This document shows, in pieces, positions 14,640-22,322 of a stretch of 24,429 nucleotides of DNA (the first letter of the stretch is position 1; each line of letters opens with the position of its first letter). The position numbers and the translations under genes are program-made. The stretch spans positions 1 through 24,429 of the forward strand of contig JBEKZQ010000019.1 in assembly GCA_049509675.1 (NCBI GenBank), in the 5' to 3' direction. The DNA is from JBEKZQ01 sp049509675. Its GTDB lineage: Bacteria > Planctomycetota > Planctomycetia > Pirellulales > Thermoguttaceae. The notes under the pieces were generated by a model, which searched no databases, had not been told where the DNA came from, and saw only the letters and a program-made list of their open reading frames with translations.

Positions 14640-16004
14640 TCAGTGTATATTGCCGGTCAAGGGCCGGCGGGTGAACGTCATGGCCACGCCCAACACAAAG
14701 GCGGCCAAGAGTACAAGACCATTTGCCGCGCAGAACAAGTCCCGCAGGTGCCAGCTCCAACTTCCCGGCGCGTCGGCGCCGGGCAGCCATCGCGGCAAGA
14801 GGTCCGTGAACAGTTGCGTACATGAGACATTGACCATCGGGAAAAACAGGAGTCCGAAGAACAGCCAGCGCGCCGGCGGCGGCAGCGATCGCCGCGAATC
14901 CTCTCTTCCCGCGGCAACGGCCAACAGCGGAGCGGCCAGCAGAAGCCCGTCGTACAGCAAGTGATATACGGTCGCGAGGATAGCCAGCGAGATCAGCAGC
15001 AGGCTGAAATCGGCGGCCCGATCTCCGCCCGCGTTCGCCAGTTTTCTCACGGCCACCGCCGCGGCGGAAAGCCCGATGAGCGGGACCAGGAGGCTGATCG
15101 CCGGATGCTCGGCCTCGCTCAGGTGCAACATCCGGCACAGCACGAAAACGGCATCCAGCCGCCAGCGACTGCTACTCGGATCCACGGTGGTATCTGCATA
15201 AAGCGCCCGCTGATTGGAGACGGCGATCTGCCAGAAGTGGGCGATTCCGCCTTCGTGGGCCAGGATTACGGCCAGCGGAAGCAGGGCGCCCAGCAGACCC
15301 ACGGCCATTCCCACGGCCACCGCCCGGTAGTCTTTGCGCGCCAGCATGAGGATCGCCAGCGGCACGCCGAAGGTGGGCTTCAGGGTGGTCAGGGCCAGGC
15401 CCAGTCCGGCCCAATTCGGCCGGGTCTTGGCGCATGAGAGCGCGACCAACACCCCCAACACCATGGGCAGCGCGACCTGTCCGGCGTTGAAATTAGCACG
15501 ACCCGGCTGGCTCACCAGGAGCAGCGAGGCCAGCAGCAGCGTTGCCGCGGGTTGCGGCCGGGCACGGCACAGGCGCAACGCAAAGTAGGCCAGCGCGATC
15601 AGCAAGGCGAGGTTGAACAGTACATAGGCCACTTGGCTCGCGTCGAATCTCAGCAGGGCGTAAGGCAGGTGCAGCAACAGCGCCAAGGGCGAATACAGCG
15701 GGAAGGTGTTGCCGACGGGGTACGTCGCCATGTACTTTTCCACGTCGTAGGGATCGTTGCCCTCCAGGAACGCCTTGGCCGGAAAGTAAACGGCGTCGCG
15801 GAAATCCGCCAGTCCCCAATAGTCCAGCGCGGTTTCGCCGGGCGAAGCCGCGTGCGAGGCAAGACGCACCGTCAGGCCGCCGCACAGCAGCGCGAACAGG
15901 CCCGCCGCCGCAACCGTCGCGACCATGCGCCGACGCACGGCGTGCGGCGGCGCGTTGGTGGCGGGCGACATGATGTCGCAGCGGTATTGCGGGATCGTGT
16001 TCAT
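14640..16004 (-). CDS. GT87-like integral membrane glycosyltransferase (DUF2029 family)
   Basis: This 454-residue protein has about 10-12 membrane spans. After the first span (near residues 28-48) comes a periplasmic loop, DYWGLADFRDAVYFPAKAFL then GNDPYDVEKYMATYP, with the acidic residues and the D-P-Y word typical of GT-C-fold polyprenyl-phosphate-dependent transferases such as GT87 (mycobacterial alpha-mannosyltransferases). The string FNAGQVALPMVLGVLVAL and TTLKPTFGVPLAILML match the family's N-x-G-Q-x and K-P-x-x-x-x-P patterns. It likely adds a sugar from a polyprenyl-phosphate donor on the outer face of the membrane. ATG 16004 is taken, 14 nt after the chain-length gene; 16040 would overlap that gene and 15971 is also possible. 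It is probably co-transcribed with its upstream neighbour. Confidence 0.8.
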   Translation of the reverse strand: MNTIPQYRCDIMSPATNAPPHAVRRRMVATVAAAGLFALLCGGLTVRLASHAASPGETALDYWGLADFRDAVYFPAKAFLEGNDPYDVEKYMATYPVGNTFPLYSPLALLLHLPYALLRFDASQVAYVLFNLALLIALAYFALRLCRARPQPAATLLLASLLLVSQPGRANFNAGQVALPMVLGVLVALSCAKTRPNWAGLGLALTTLKPTFGVPLAILMLARKDYRAVAVGMAVGLLGALLPLAVILAHEGGIAHFWQIAVSNQRALYADTTVDPSSSRWRLDAVFVLCRMLHLSEAEHPAISLLVPLIGLSAAAVAVRKLANAGGDRAADFSLLLISLAILATVYHLLYDGLLLAAPLLAVAAGREDSRRSLPPPARWLFFGLLFFPMVNVSCTQLFTDLLPRWLPGADAPGSWSWHLRDLFCAANGLVLLAAFVLGVAMTFTRRPLTGNIH

Positions 16005-16017
16005 CAAGGGCTGCGTC

Positions 16018-17523
16018 TCAGGATCGAACTCGCTCGCCACGGCGCACCGGCAGCTTCACCGGCGGCGGATCGCGGTGGAATCGCTCGACGGGGACATCCA
16101 GGACCTGCACGGCCGAGGCGGTTTTCGGCCGGCGAATGCCGACCAACGCCGCCGCACACAGCGCCAGAACGGCCGCCGTGGGCAGGTCGGTGCGCGGGTT
16201 GGGCCGCACCGGCGTCACGGCAAACGTCGGCTGCTGCGCCACGTTGATGTTGGAGATTTTTCCCAACTCCATGGCGGCGTCGGCACGCACTTGCTCGTGA
16301 CTCCGCGCGTAAGTGCGGAACTGGTCCTCGGCAAGGGCCACCGAGCGCTCCAATTCGGCCAACTGCGTCTGCTGTTGGGCCAGCAGGCCGGCCTGCTTCT
16401 GTGCCTGCGCCAACTGTTCGTCCAACTTTTTCGACCTCAGGTCCAAGGTGCTGGCCGCCACCTGTTGCTGGCTCAATCGGGCCGCCAACAAGTCATACAC
16501 CGCGTTCATCGCCTGGCGAACTTGCGTCTGCTGGGGTTCGCGGGCCAGCGTATCGCGGGCCTGGTTGATCTGGTTGTCGATCTGCTGCACGAAGAAGGTG
16601 TCGAGTTGATACTTGGTGCGCAGTTCCTTTTCTTTCAATTCCAAGGCGTACAACTGTCCGCGCATGCCGTCCTTGGCCGTGTTAGGTTGCCCCGTGGTTT
16701 GTTCGACGACGACCATGCGCGGCGTGTCGGCCAGCATGTTCTGACAAACGGCGACCTCTGCCCGCGCGCTGGTGAGCGACACGTCCGTGGAGCGCCGGTC
16801 CTGGTTGATGGCCGCGATCTGCTCCTGGCAGATCCTTTGCTGCAGGGCGAAATCCACCAGCCCGGTCGTGATGCGGTAGTTCCGCAGTGCTTCTTCGGCC
16901 GAGCGCAACGCGCGGCGCGATTGCTCCACCTGTTCGCCGAAGAACTTGTCCGAGCCCTCGGTCTGCTTGGTGCGCAAATGCTTGTCCTGGGCCGCCTTGA
17001 TCATCGCCTGCAAAACGTCGCGCGCCAGATCCGGACTGCTGGCGTCGCAACGAAGCGAAATAATGCTCGATGTCTTGGTGGCCGCAACGCGCAGTAGATC
17101 GTGGAGCCTTTCCATGGCGTCTTCCTCGCGGCTGTAGCAGTGGAACGGGTTGAGGTGGAATTGGTTCAGGAAGGACAGACGGCCGTCCAGGTCGGGGCCG
17201 GCCGACTCGGCGGGACCGAGAATCCGGTCCGAGCCGATGTCCGCCACAACCTGCTGCCGCAAGTCCTGGCTGGTGAGCAGGTCTACGATGCTATTGATTT
17301 CAAACACGCGGGGATCGCTCGTGGTGCCAAATTGCCCGGTCGCCGTCATGGGGTCCACAGCCGCCGTTTCACGGCCCAGCCGAATGTAAAGCTTGGCCTC
17401 CGAGCGGTACTTGGGCGATCGCATCGCGGTGAACGCGCAGACGCCCGCGAAGGTCGCCGCAAACGCGATCAGGGCCAGCGGCCAGCGTCGTTTCAAACTG
17501 TATGCAAATGATTGTCGTGCCAT
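16018..17523 (-). CDS. Wzz/GumC-type polysaccharide chain-length determinant (co-polymerase)
   Basis: This 501-residue protein has a membrane span at about 14-34 (WPLALIAFAATFAGVCAF) after a basic tail, then MRSPKYRSEAKLYI, which resembles the start of Wzz domains. A long alpha-helical, Gln-rich coiled coil occupies about residues 150-400 (for example LRSKKLDEQLAQAQKQAGLL), and the PTFAVTPVRPNPRTDLPTAA segment leads into a second span (445-462); the proline-rich segment before TM2 is characteristic. No C-terminal BY-kinase domain is present, only a ~35-residue tail. It would sit in the inner membrane with a periplasmic helical bell and control polymer length with the Wzy half of the ORF at 18031. 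Of the two ATGs, 17523 sits 5 nt from the AGGAG, 17526 only 2, so 17523 is chosen. Confidence 0.88.
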   Translation of the reverse strand: MARQSFAYSLKRRWPLALIAFAATFAGVCAFTAMRSPKYRSEAKLYIRLGRETAAVDPMTATGQFGTTSDPRVFEINSIVDLLTSQDLRQQVVADIGSDRILGPAESAGPDLDGRLSFLNQFHLNPFHCYSREEDAMERLHDLLRVAATKTSSIISLRCDASSPDLARDVLQAMIKAAQDKHLRTKQTEGSDKFFGEQVEQSRRALRSAEEALRNYRITTGLVDFALQQRICQEQIAAINQDRRSTDVSLTSARAEVAVCQNMLADTPRMVVVEQTTGQPNTAKDGMRGQLYALELKEKELRTKYQLDTFFVQQIDNQINQARDTLAREPQQTQVRQAMNAVYDLLAARLSQQQVAASTLDLRSKKLDEQLAQAQKQAGLLAQQQTQLAELERSVALAEDQFRTYARSHEQVRADAAMELGKISNINVAQQPTFAVTPVRPNPRTDLPTAAVLALCAAALVGIRRPKTASAVQVLDVPVERFHRDPPPVKLPVRRGERVRS

Positions 17524-17528
17524 CATTA

Positions 17529-17535
17529 CTCCTCC
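17529..17535 (-). promoter_or_regulatory. Strong Shine-Dalgarno GGAGGAG for the chain-length gene
   Basis: GGAGGAG lies just upstream of tandem ATG codons 17526 and 17523. The spacing favours 17523. Confidence 0.75.
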
Positions 17536-17546
17536 ACTTAGAAATG

Positions 17547-17575
17547 ATTGTACACTCGTTTCGGGCGGTTTGCAA
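17547..17575 (-). promoter_or_regulatory. Probable sigma-70-type promoter of the minus-strand block
   Basis: On the minus strand TTGCAA (17575-17570) is followed after exactly 17 nt by TACAAT (17552-17547), close to the TTGACA/TATAAT consensus. Transcription would begin near 17540, leaving a very short leader that includes the GGAGGAG ribosome site. It would drive the chain-length gene and the long minus-strand block behind it. Confidence 0.6.
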
Positions 17576-17684
17576 GCAAAGTATATGGGGCAGCTTGCTG
17601 CCGACAATCCGCAGTCATCGTCCGCGGTGCCACGGCCAAGGTGTCCGGGCGCGACGTCCGTTAACCCTCGTGAGAGTGGGTATG

Positions 17685-17709
17685 TTGCACACTTGGCAAG
17701 GATGTGCAA
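17685..17709. promoter_or_regulatory. Dyad-symmetric candidate operator
   Basis: TTGCACA (17685-17691) and TGTGCAA (17703-17709) are perfect inverted arms around CTTGGCAAG, itself a palindrome (CTTG/CAAG). The site lies in the divergent region about 110 bp upstream of the minus-strand promoter. It has the size of a dimeric regulator site; the regulator is unknown. Confidence 0.4.
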
Positions 17710-17759
17710 TGCAACCTAAAGCTATTGCCGGTCGTTCATTAGCGGCCGGCACGCCCCAA

Positions 17760-17790
17760 GGGCGGCTCACATGGCATGTGTCGGCCGCCC
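17760..17790. promoter_or_regulatory. Long GC-rich hairpin / palindrome in divergent region
   Basis: GGGCGGC (17760-17766) pairs with GCCGCCC (17784-17790), and inside it CACATG (17768-17773) pairs with CATGTG (17775-17780), giving about 13 bp of stem with a small asymmetric internal loop. No T-run follows on either strand, so a protein-binding palindrome or RNA structure is likelier than an intrinsic terminator. Confidence 0.45.
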
Positions 17791-17904
17791 CCGCCGCGGA
17801 GCCTCGTGATGAGAAAGTTATGATCGCCAAGACTGGACATTTTGGCGACGGCGTATAAGTATAGGTAGATCGTTAACCACCTGCGGTTTATTGGTGTTCA
17901 GCAA

Positions 17905-17975
17905 AGTAATGCAACGGCGGGCGCGTTTTTTCCCCGCAAGACCGGCCTCCCGTTGCTCGGCCTCGTTGCATTACT
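17905..17975 (+). promoter_or_regulatory. Candidate structured leader of the Wzx-Wzy gene
   Basis: An 11-bp perfect inverted repeat, AGTAATGCAAC (17905-17915) and GTTGCATTACT (17965-17975), encloses a small hairpin GCGGG/CCCGC (17917-17921/17933-17937). An alternative 7-bp pairing, GCAACGG (17911-17917) with CCGTTGC (17950-17956), uses the same left arm and so excludes both. The structure ends 55 bp before ATG 18031. It could be an operator pair or an attenuator-like leader. I do not see a convincing promoter for the plus strand. Confidence 0.4.
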
Positions 17976-18030
17976 ATTCTGAGGCTCAATCGCAACCGGA
18001 CCAAGGCCACCGACCACCAGCCACCCATCC

Positions 18031-21015
18031 ATGAGAACCGTTTCTGTGCAAGAACGTCTCCGGCACGGCGCCGTTTGGGTCATTGCCGGCCGGGCCGCCG
18101 GAGTGGGGCTTAACGTCGCGGCCAACGTGGCCCTGGCCCGAGCCATGACCACTGAGCATTTCGGCGCATTCGCCTTGGTCACCAGCTTCATGGCGATGGC
18201 CGCTATCTTCGCCATGCTTGGTTTCGATCAGGCGGTGGTGCGGCTGATCTCGGAGTACCTGGCGCACGATCGGCTGGGCTCGTCGCTGCGTACGGTGCGC
18301 ATTATTTACAGACTGGTCCTGCTGCTGTCTTGCGTGGTGGCGGCTGCGACCGTGGCGGCGCTGATCCTGTACGATCACCGCTATGGGGCGGGACTGACGC
18401 AGGTTATCCGGCCGGCCCTGCTCTGTCTGTCGCTGGCGATCGGCATTACCGGTCTGGCCATGACGCAGATCACGGCAGAATCGCTGCGCGGCTTGCACGA
18501 ACTTCGCTGGGCGAGTCTGCTCTCGGGCGGACAGTTGGGCGGCCCGATCGGCGTGGGTCTTTTTCTGCTCTTTTTCGCCGCCGCAATGCTCTTCTTTCCG
18601 CCCACGTGCGAGGTGGCCGTCCTGACGTTGGCCGCCGGGGTCGTCGTCACCTGCGTGATCGGCGGGCTTTTCCTGAGACGGACCTGTCGGCAGATCTCCC
18701 AAGGTTCGGCGGCGCACTCCCGGGAGTACGCGCCGACGTTTCGTTTCGTGCTGAGCGTGGGCGCCCCGCTGATGTTCGTGCAGTTGTTGGCCTTTGTCAT
18801 TGCCCAGGCCGACATCTGGATCGTCTGGAGGTTCTGCCGGCTGGAGGATGTGGGATTGTACCGTGCGGCCGGGCGCTTGCTGCTGCTGGCCGCCATGCCC
18901 GTGCAAGTTGCCATGATGACCGTCATCGCCACGATCCCCGATCTCTCGGCGCGGGGCAAGATTGCGGAACTCCAGCGCGTCATGCGCTGGACGACGAACT
19001 TGACTGCGGCGGTTGCTTTGCCCGTGCTGGCCGTGCTGTTGTTGGCCCCGGCCACGATCTTGCAAATCGTCTTTGGCGCCCCCTATCGCGCGGCGGCCGG
19101 TCCGCTGATGATTCTGTGCCTGGGGTATGTGCCGCTGATCGTGTTGGGGAACCCGATCCACGTGCTCACGATGACCGGCCGCAACCGGGCGGCCCTGTCG
19201 GTGAACCTCATCAGCGTACTGGTGTTGCTGGGCGGTGCGTTCCTGGGCGGCCGCTGGTTCGGCATCGCCGGCGTGGCGGCCGCCGCCAGTGCCAGCCTCG
19301 GCTTTCAGAACATCGCCGCCTGGGTGCTGGCCAAGCGGCTGGCGGGCGTCTGGACGCACCTGGGCTGGGTGCGGCGCGCGGAGCCGCCGGCGGAGGCCGT
19401 TCGTGGTTCAACCGTGGCTGTCCCTGCGTCTGAGAGTCAGTCGCGATTCCAGGGGGACTGGTCCATTTCCTGGCGGGAAATCGATCCTGCTGCGCAGACT
19501 CAGGCCGAGAACATGGGCCCCGTACCCTCCGAGTCGCTCTCCGAGTCCGGCGAGGGCGTCGGTTTTGCGGGTGATGCCGCGGGCGCGGCGAGAATCGGCA
19601 CGGTTCCCTGGGAACGATTGCCGGCCGATGAAGCGGCGGGCGCCAATGCAGCGGTGCTCACAGCCCGGCTGCCCGCCGCCTCGTCGAAGAAGCCGATCAT
19701 TCTGACCCGGCTCTGGTGGCTCGATCCGTTCGTGATCTTTTCCACGATGTCGGGGTTCACTCTGCTCGCCGCGTGCGCCATTCCCGATCACGTTTACATG
19801 TACCACAACACGCCGAAGTACGTCAACTGGTCGCACGTTTCGCTGGCGGTTGTGGCCTTCCTCACGTTCCTGGTTGGCTGCCGGGTAGCCACCGCGCGGC
19901 CGGGAGGCGGCGTGGCGGCCATGCAACCCAGTTGGGACACCGACTTGCGCCGCTGGTTCTACCTGAGTTGCGGACTGACCGGCATCGGCTACCTGTGCTG
20001 GTTGATCTTTGCCGTTAGAAACGGATTTACCGCCAGCCTCTTGGCCGACATGCTTTGGAACCCCGACGTGGGACTGTCCGACTACATCAAGTCGGAGGTC
20101 TTCGCCACCGTACCGGGCGTTACGACCTTTACGCAGTTCGCCCCCGCGGCTGTGCTGTTGGGCACCTGGCTGGCGTTGCGGCGCGTGCCCTGGGTTCTGG
20201 CGCCGTTGCTGGTGGTCCTGGTAACGACGGCGGGCCGGGCTTTCTTCCTCAGCGAGCGATTGGCCTTGCTGGAGGTCGCGCTGCCGTGCATCATCCTGGC
20301 GGTGCGGGCGCGCCTGTTGGGCTGCCCCATTTCTCGCCGCCTCGGCGCCGCGGTCCATGCCATGCCCGTGGTGGGCGTGGTGCTCGTCGCGCTGTTGTTC
20401 AGCACGTGCGAGTACTTCCGCTCCTGGCCGTACTATCAACGTACGGAGAACTCCTTTGTCGAGTTCGCCTCCTGGCGGCTGACCGCCTACTACATCACGT
20501 CGCACAACAACGGGGCCATGGCGCTGGAATGCCGCGGCGAGATGCCCTGCTTGCCATTGCCGTACTACACGCTGCACCAGTTCTGGCGATTCCCCCTGAT
20601 CGCGCACAGCAACTACTCTTACGAGAGCCTGACGGGGATCGATCCCGACGAAGACCGCACGGCCATGCTCGCGCGATTCGGCTCCGTCGAATTCAACAAC
20701 GAAGGCGGCCTGTTCGTGCCGATGCTCGAATACGGATTCCTCGGCTTCCCCATCTTCTGGTTTGCCTACGGCTGGATCGCGGGAAAACTGTACCGGGGCT
20801 TCCTGCTCGGATCGGTAACGGGATTGATGTTCTATCCGATTGTGGTCCTGTCGCTGTTGGAGATCCCCCGCATCCTGTACCTGCCTTCCTCGCGCGTGTT
20901 CCCCAGCCTGGTCTTGCTCGCCGTGGTGGCAATAGTCTTCGCACGGCGCTCCCACGCGGGGGAAAGCGATTTCCGGCAGCCCGTTGCAAATGCCCTCGAA
21001 CAAGACCCTGACTAA
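18031..21015 (+). CDS. Fused Wzx-type flippase and Wzy-type polymerase in one 994-residue ORF
   Basis: Residues 1-445 form a MATE/MOP-superfamily polysaccharide flippase. They begin RHGAVWVIAGRAAGVGLNV, have about 12-14 spans, and include VGAPLMFVQLLAFVIAQADI and MILCLGYVPLIVLGNPIHVL, typical of Wzx proteins that flip undecaprenyl-linked repeats. Residues ~450-560 are a polar Ala/Ser/Glu-rich linker without spans. Residues ~561-980 have about 10 spans, a periplasmic loop around RSWPYYQRTENSFVEFASWR, and the end FNNEGGLFVPMLEYGFLGFP then YGWIAGKLYRGF, as in oligosaccharide repeat-unit polymerases (Wzy). Each half alone has a normal family length. The frame is open throughout; an internal ATG at 19513 could start the Wzy half separately. 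Linker codons 475-500 match a dispersed repeat. The gene is divergent from the chain-length determinant, its expected partner, and ends 13 bp before a GT4 gene. Confidence 0.83.
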   Translation: MRTVSVQERLRHGAVWVIAGRAAGVGLNVAANVALARAMTTEHFGAFALVTSFMAMAAIFAMLGFDQAVVRLISEYLAHDRLGSSLRTVRIIYRLVLLLSCVVAAATVAALILYDHRYGAGLTQVIRPALLCLSLAIGITGLAMTQITAESLRGLHELRWASLLSGGQLGGPIGVGLFLLFFAAAMLFFPPTCEVAVLTLAAGVVVTCVIGGLFLRRTCRQISQGSAAHSREYAPTFRFVLSVGAPLMFVQLLAFVIAQADIWIVWRFCRLEDVGLYRAAGRLLLLAAMPVQVAMMTVIATIPDLSARGKIAELQRVMRWTTNLTAAVALPVLAVLLLAPATILQIVFGAPYRAAAGPLMILCLGYVPLIVLGNPIHVLTMTGRNRAALSVNLISVLVLLGGAFLGGRWFGIAGVAAAASASLGFQNIAAWVLAKRLAGVWTHLGWVRRAEPPAEAVRGSTVAVPASESQSRFQGDWSISWREIDPAAQTQAENMGPVPSESLSESGEGVGFAGDAAGAARIGTVPWERLPADEAAGANAAVLTARLPAASSKKPIILTRLWWLDPFVIFSTMSGFTLLAACAIPDHVYMYHNTPKYVNWSHVSLAVVAFLTFLVGCRVATARPGGGVAAMQPSWDTDLRRWFYLSCGLTGIGYLCWLIFAVRNGFTASLLADMLWNPDVGLSDYIKSEVFATVPGVTTFTQFAPAAVLLGTWLALRRVPWVLAPLLVVLVTTAGRAFFLSERLALLEVALPCIILAVRARLLGCPISRRLGAAVHAMPVVGVVLVALLFSTCEYFRSWPYYQRTENSFVEFASWRLTAYYITSHNNGAMALECRGEMPCLPLPYYTLHQFWRFPLIAHSNYSYESLTGIDPDEDRTAMLARFGSVEFNNEGGLFVPMLEYGFLGFPIFWFAYGWIAGKLYRGFLLGSVTGLMFYPIVVLSLLEIPRILYLPSSRVFPSLVLLAVVAIVFARRSHAGESDFRQPVANALEQDPD
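19453..19529 (+). repeat. Dispersed repeat, copy A (inside the Wzx-Wzy linker)
   Basis: GGGGACTGGTCCATT (19453-19467) is followed 35 nt later by GGCCGAGAACATGGGCCC (19503-19520) and GTACCCTC. Copy B at 23374-23452 has the same left end, 16 of 18 identical positions in the right end and a 36-nt middle that is diverged. Here the element is translated in frame as part of the linker. Confidence 0.7.
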
Positions 21016-21028
21016 CCGGGAACGTATC

Positions 21029-22213
21029 ATGAGTGCCCGTCCCCTTCGCGTCGCTCTTGTGCAGGATTGGTTGAACGTCATGCGCGGGGCCGAGCGAGTG
21101 CTCGACGTGTTCTGCGAGATGTTTCCCGAGGCGCCTATCTACAGCCTGGTCCACAAGAAGGGGGCCGTCTCCCCGAGTATCGAGCAGCACCCCATCAAGA
21201 CATCCTTCATTCAGCGGCTGCCGGGGTCGCAAAAGAAATATCGCAACTATCTGCCGCTCTTTCCCACCGCCATCGAGTCATTTGACCTGAAAGGCTATGA
21301 CCTGGTTCTCTCCTCCAGTTATTGCGTGGCCAAGGGCATTATTCCGCACACGGGAACGGTCCACGTCTGCTACATGCACACGCCGATGCGCTACGTGTAC
21401 GAGATGTACGACGACTACTTCGGGCCGCGGCAGATGGGGCCTCTGATGCGGTGCGTGATGCCGTTCATCGCCGCGTATTTGCGGCAGTGGGACGCGGCCT
21501 CCAATGACCGCGTCGACCATTTCATTGCCAACTCGCACAACGTTCGCGCCCGCATCTGGCGCCGCTACCGGCGCGACGCCACGGTCATTTGTCCGCCGGT
21601 CGACGCAAGCTTCTTCGAGTTGTCGCACAGGCAGGGAGACTATTACTTGTATGTTGGGGCGCTGGTCCCGTACAAGCGCGTCGACCTGGCCATCGCCGCG
21701 GCCGCGAAACTTGGACGGCGCCTGGTAATCGTCGGCGACGGCCCGGAACGAAAGGCCCTGGAGAAGCTGGCGGGGCCCACCACGGAGTTCATCGGCCGGC
21801 AGAGCGACGCCCAGGTCCGCGATTGGTACGCCGGTTGCACCGCCTTGCTCTTTCCCGGGGAGGAAGACTTCGGCATCGTTCCCCTGGAGGCCCAGGCCTG
21901 CGGCAAGCCGGTAATCGCCTTCGGCCGCGGCGGCGCGTTGGAGACCGTCGTGGATGGCGAAACGGGAGTCTTCTTCCACGAACCGACGCCCGAGTCGATC
22001 GAGGAGGCCATCCTGCGGTTCGAGCGACAGCAGGAACAGTTCGTGCCGTTGCGGATCCGCCGGCAATCGCTGCGGTTCGACCGCCCCCGCTTCAAGAAAA
22101 GGATGGAAGAGTTCATCGACGCGGTCATGGAGAGGCGGGCGGGAATACCCGACGTTCAGCGGCGGGGACCTCACCTTCGTCGAGATCGAAGTTGGCAGGA
22201 CGCCTCACCGTAA
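21029..22213 (+). CDS. GT4-family glycosyltransferase (WbaZ-like)
   Basis: This 394-residue GT-B enzyme has the N-terminal lobe RVALVQDWLNVMRGAERVLD, with the G-A-E-R loop often seen in mannosyltransferase-like GT4 enzymes, and CYMHTPMRYVYEMYDDYFG. The C-terminal lobe has YVGALVPYKRVDLAI, then EDFGIVPLEAQACGKPVIAF, in which E279 and E287 form the canonical E-x7-E, and GGALETVVDGETGVFF. It resembles WbaZ-type proteins that add hexoses (often mannose) to lipid-linked repeats; the actual sugar is not predictable. ATG 21029 is chosen over 20984 because the latter lies inside the upstream gene; GGGAA is about 8 nt before 21029. It starts 13 bp after the Wzx-Wzy stop and is probably in the same operon. 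Confidence 0.9.
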   Translation: MSARPLRVALVQDWLNVMRGAERVLDVFCEMFPEAPIYSLVHKKGAVSPSIEQHPIKTSFIQRLPGSQKKYRNYLPLFPTAIESFDLKGYDLVLSSSYCVAKGIIPHTGTVHVCYMHTPMRYVYEMYDDYFGPRQMGPLMRCVMPFIAAYLRQWDAASNDRVDHFIANSHNVRARIWRRYRRDATVICPPVDASFFELSHRQGDYYLYVGALVPYKRVDLAIAAAAKLGRRLVIVGDGPERKALEKLAGPTTEFIGRQSDAQVRDWYAGCTALLFPGEEDFGIVPLEAQACGKPVIAFGRGGALETVVDGETGVFFHEPTPESIEEAILRFERQQEQFVPLRIRRQSLRFDRPRFKKRMEEFIDAVMERRAGIPDVQRRGPHLRRDRSWQDASP

Positions 22214-22322
22214 TGTTGTTTCAGTTCGCAGCATGGCGCCGCTGCCGCAGGTGCTTGTGTACTGGCGGCAGAGTTTGCCGCACTGTCCGGTCTTGGCGGC
22301 GGTCTGTCGGGGAAGACTGCGT
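22214..22322 (+). other. Short intergenic gap between the two GT4 genes
   Basis: This 109-bp gap shows no gene, repeat or terminator. GGGGAAGA at its right end can serve as the ribosome site for ATG 22323. Confidence 0.4.

Noticed and set aside
17692..17709. Sigma-54-like site, TTGGCAAGGATGTGCA
   Set aside because: GG and GC are separated by 9 nt instead of 10, and the sequence is better explained as the centre of a dyad.
19408..21081. 557-codon open frame on the minus strand
   Set aside because: Antisense to the Wzy half of the fusion; translation is Arg/Gln/His/Glu-rich without any motif.
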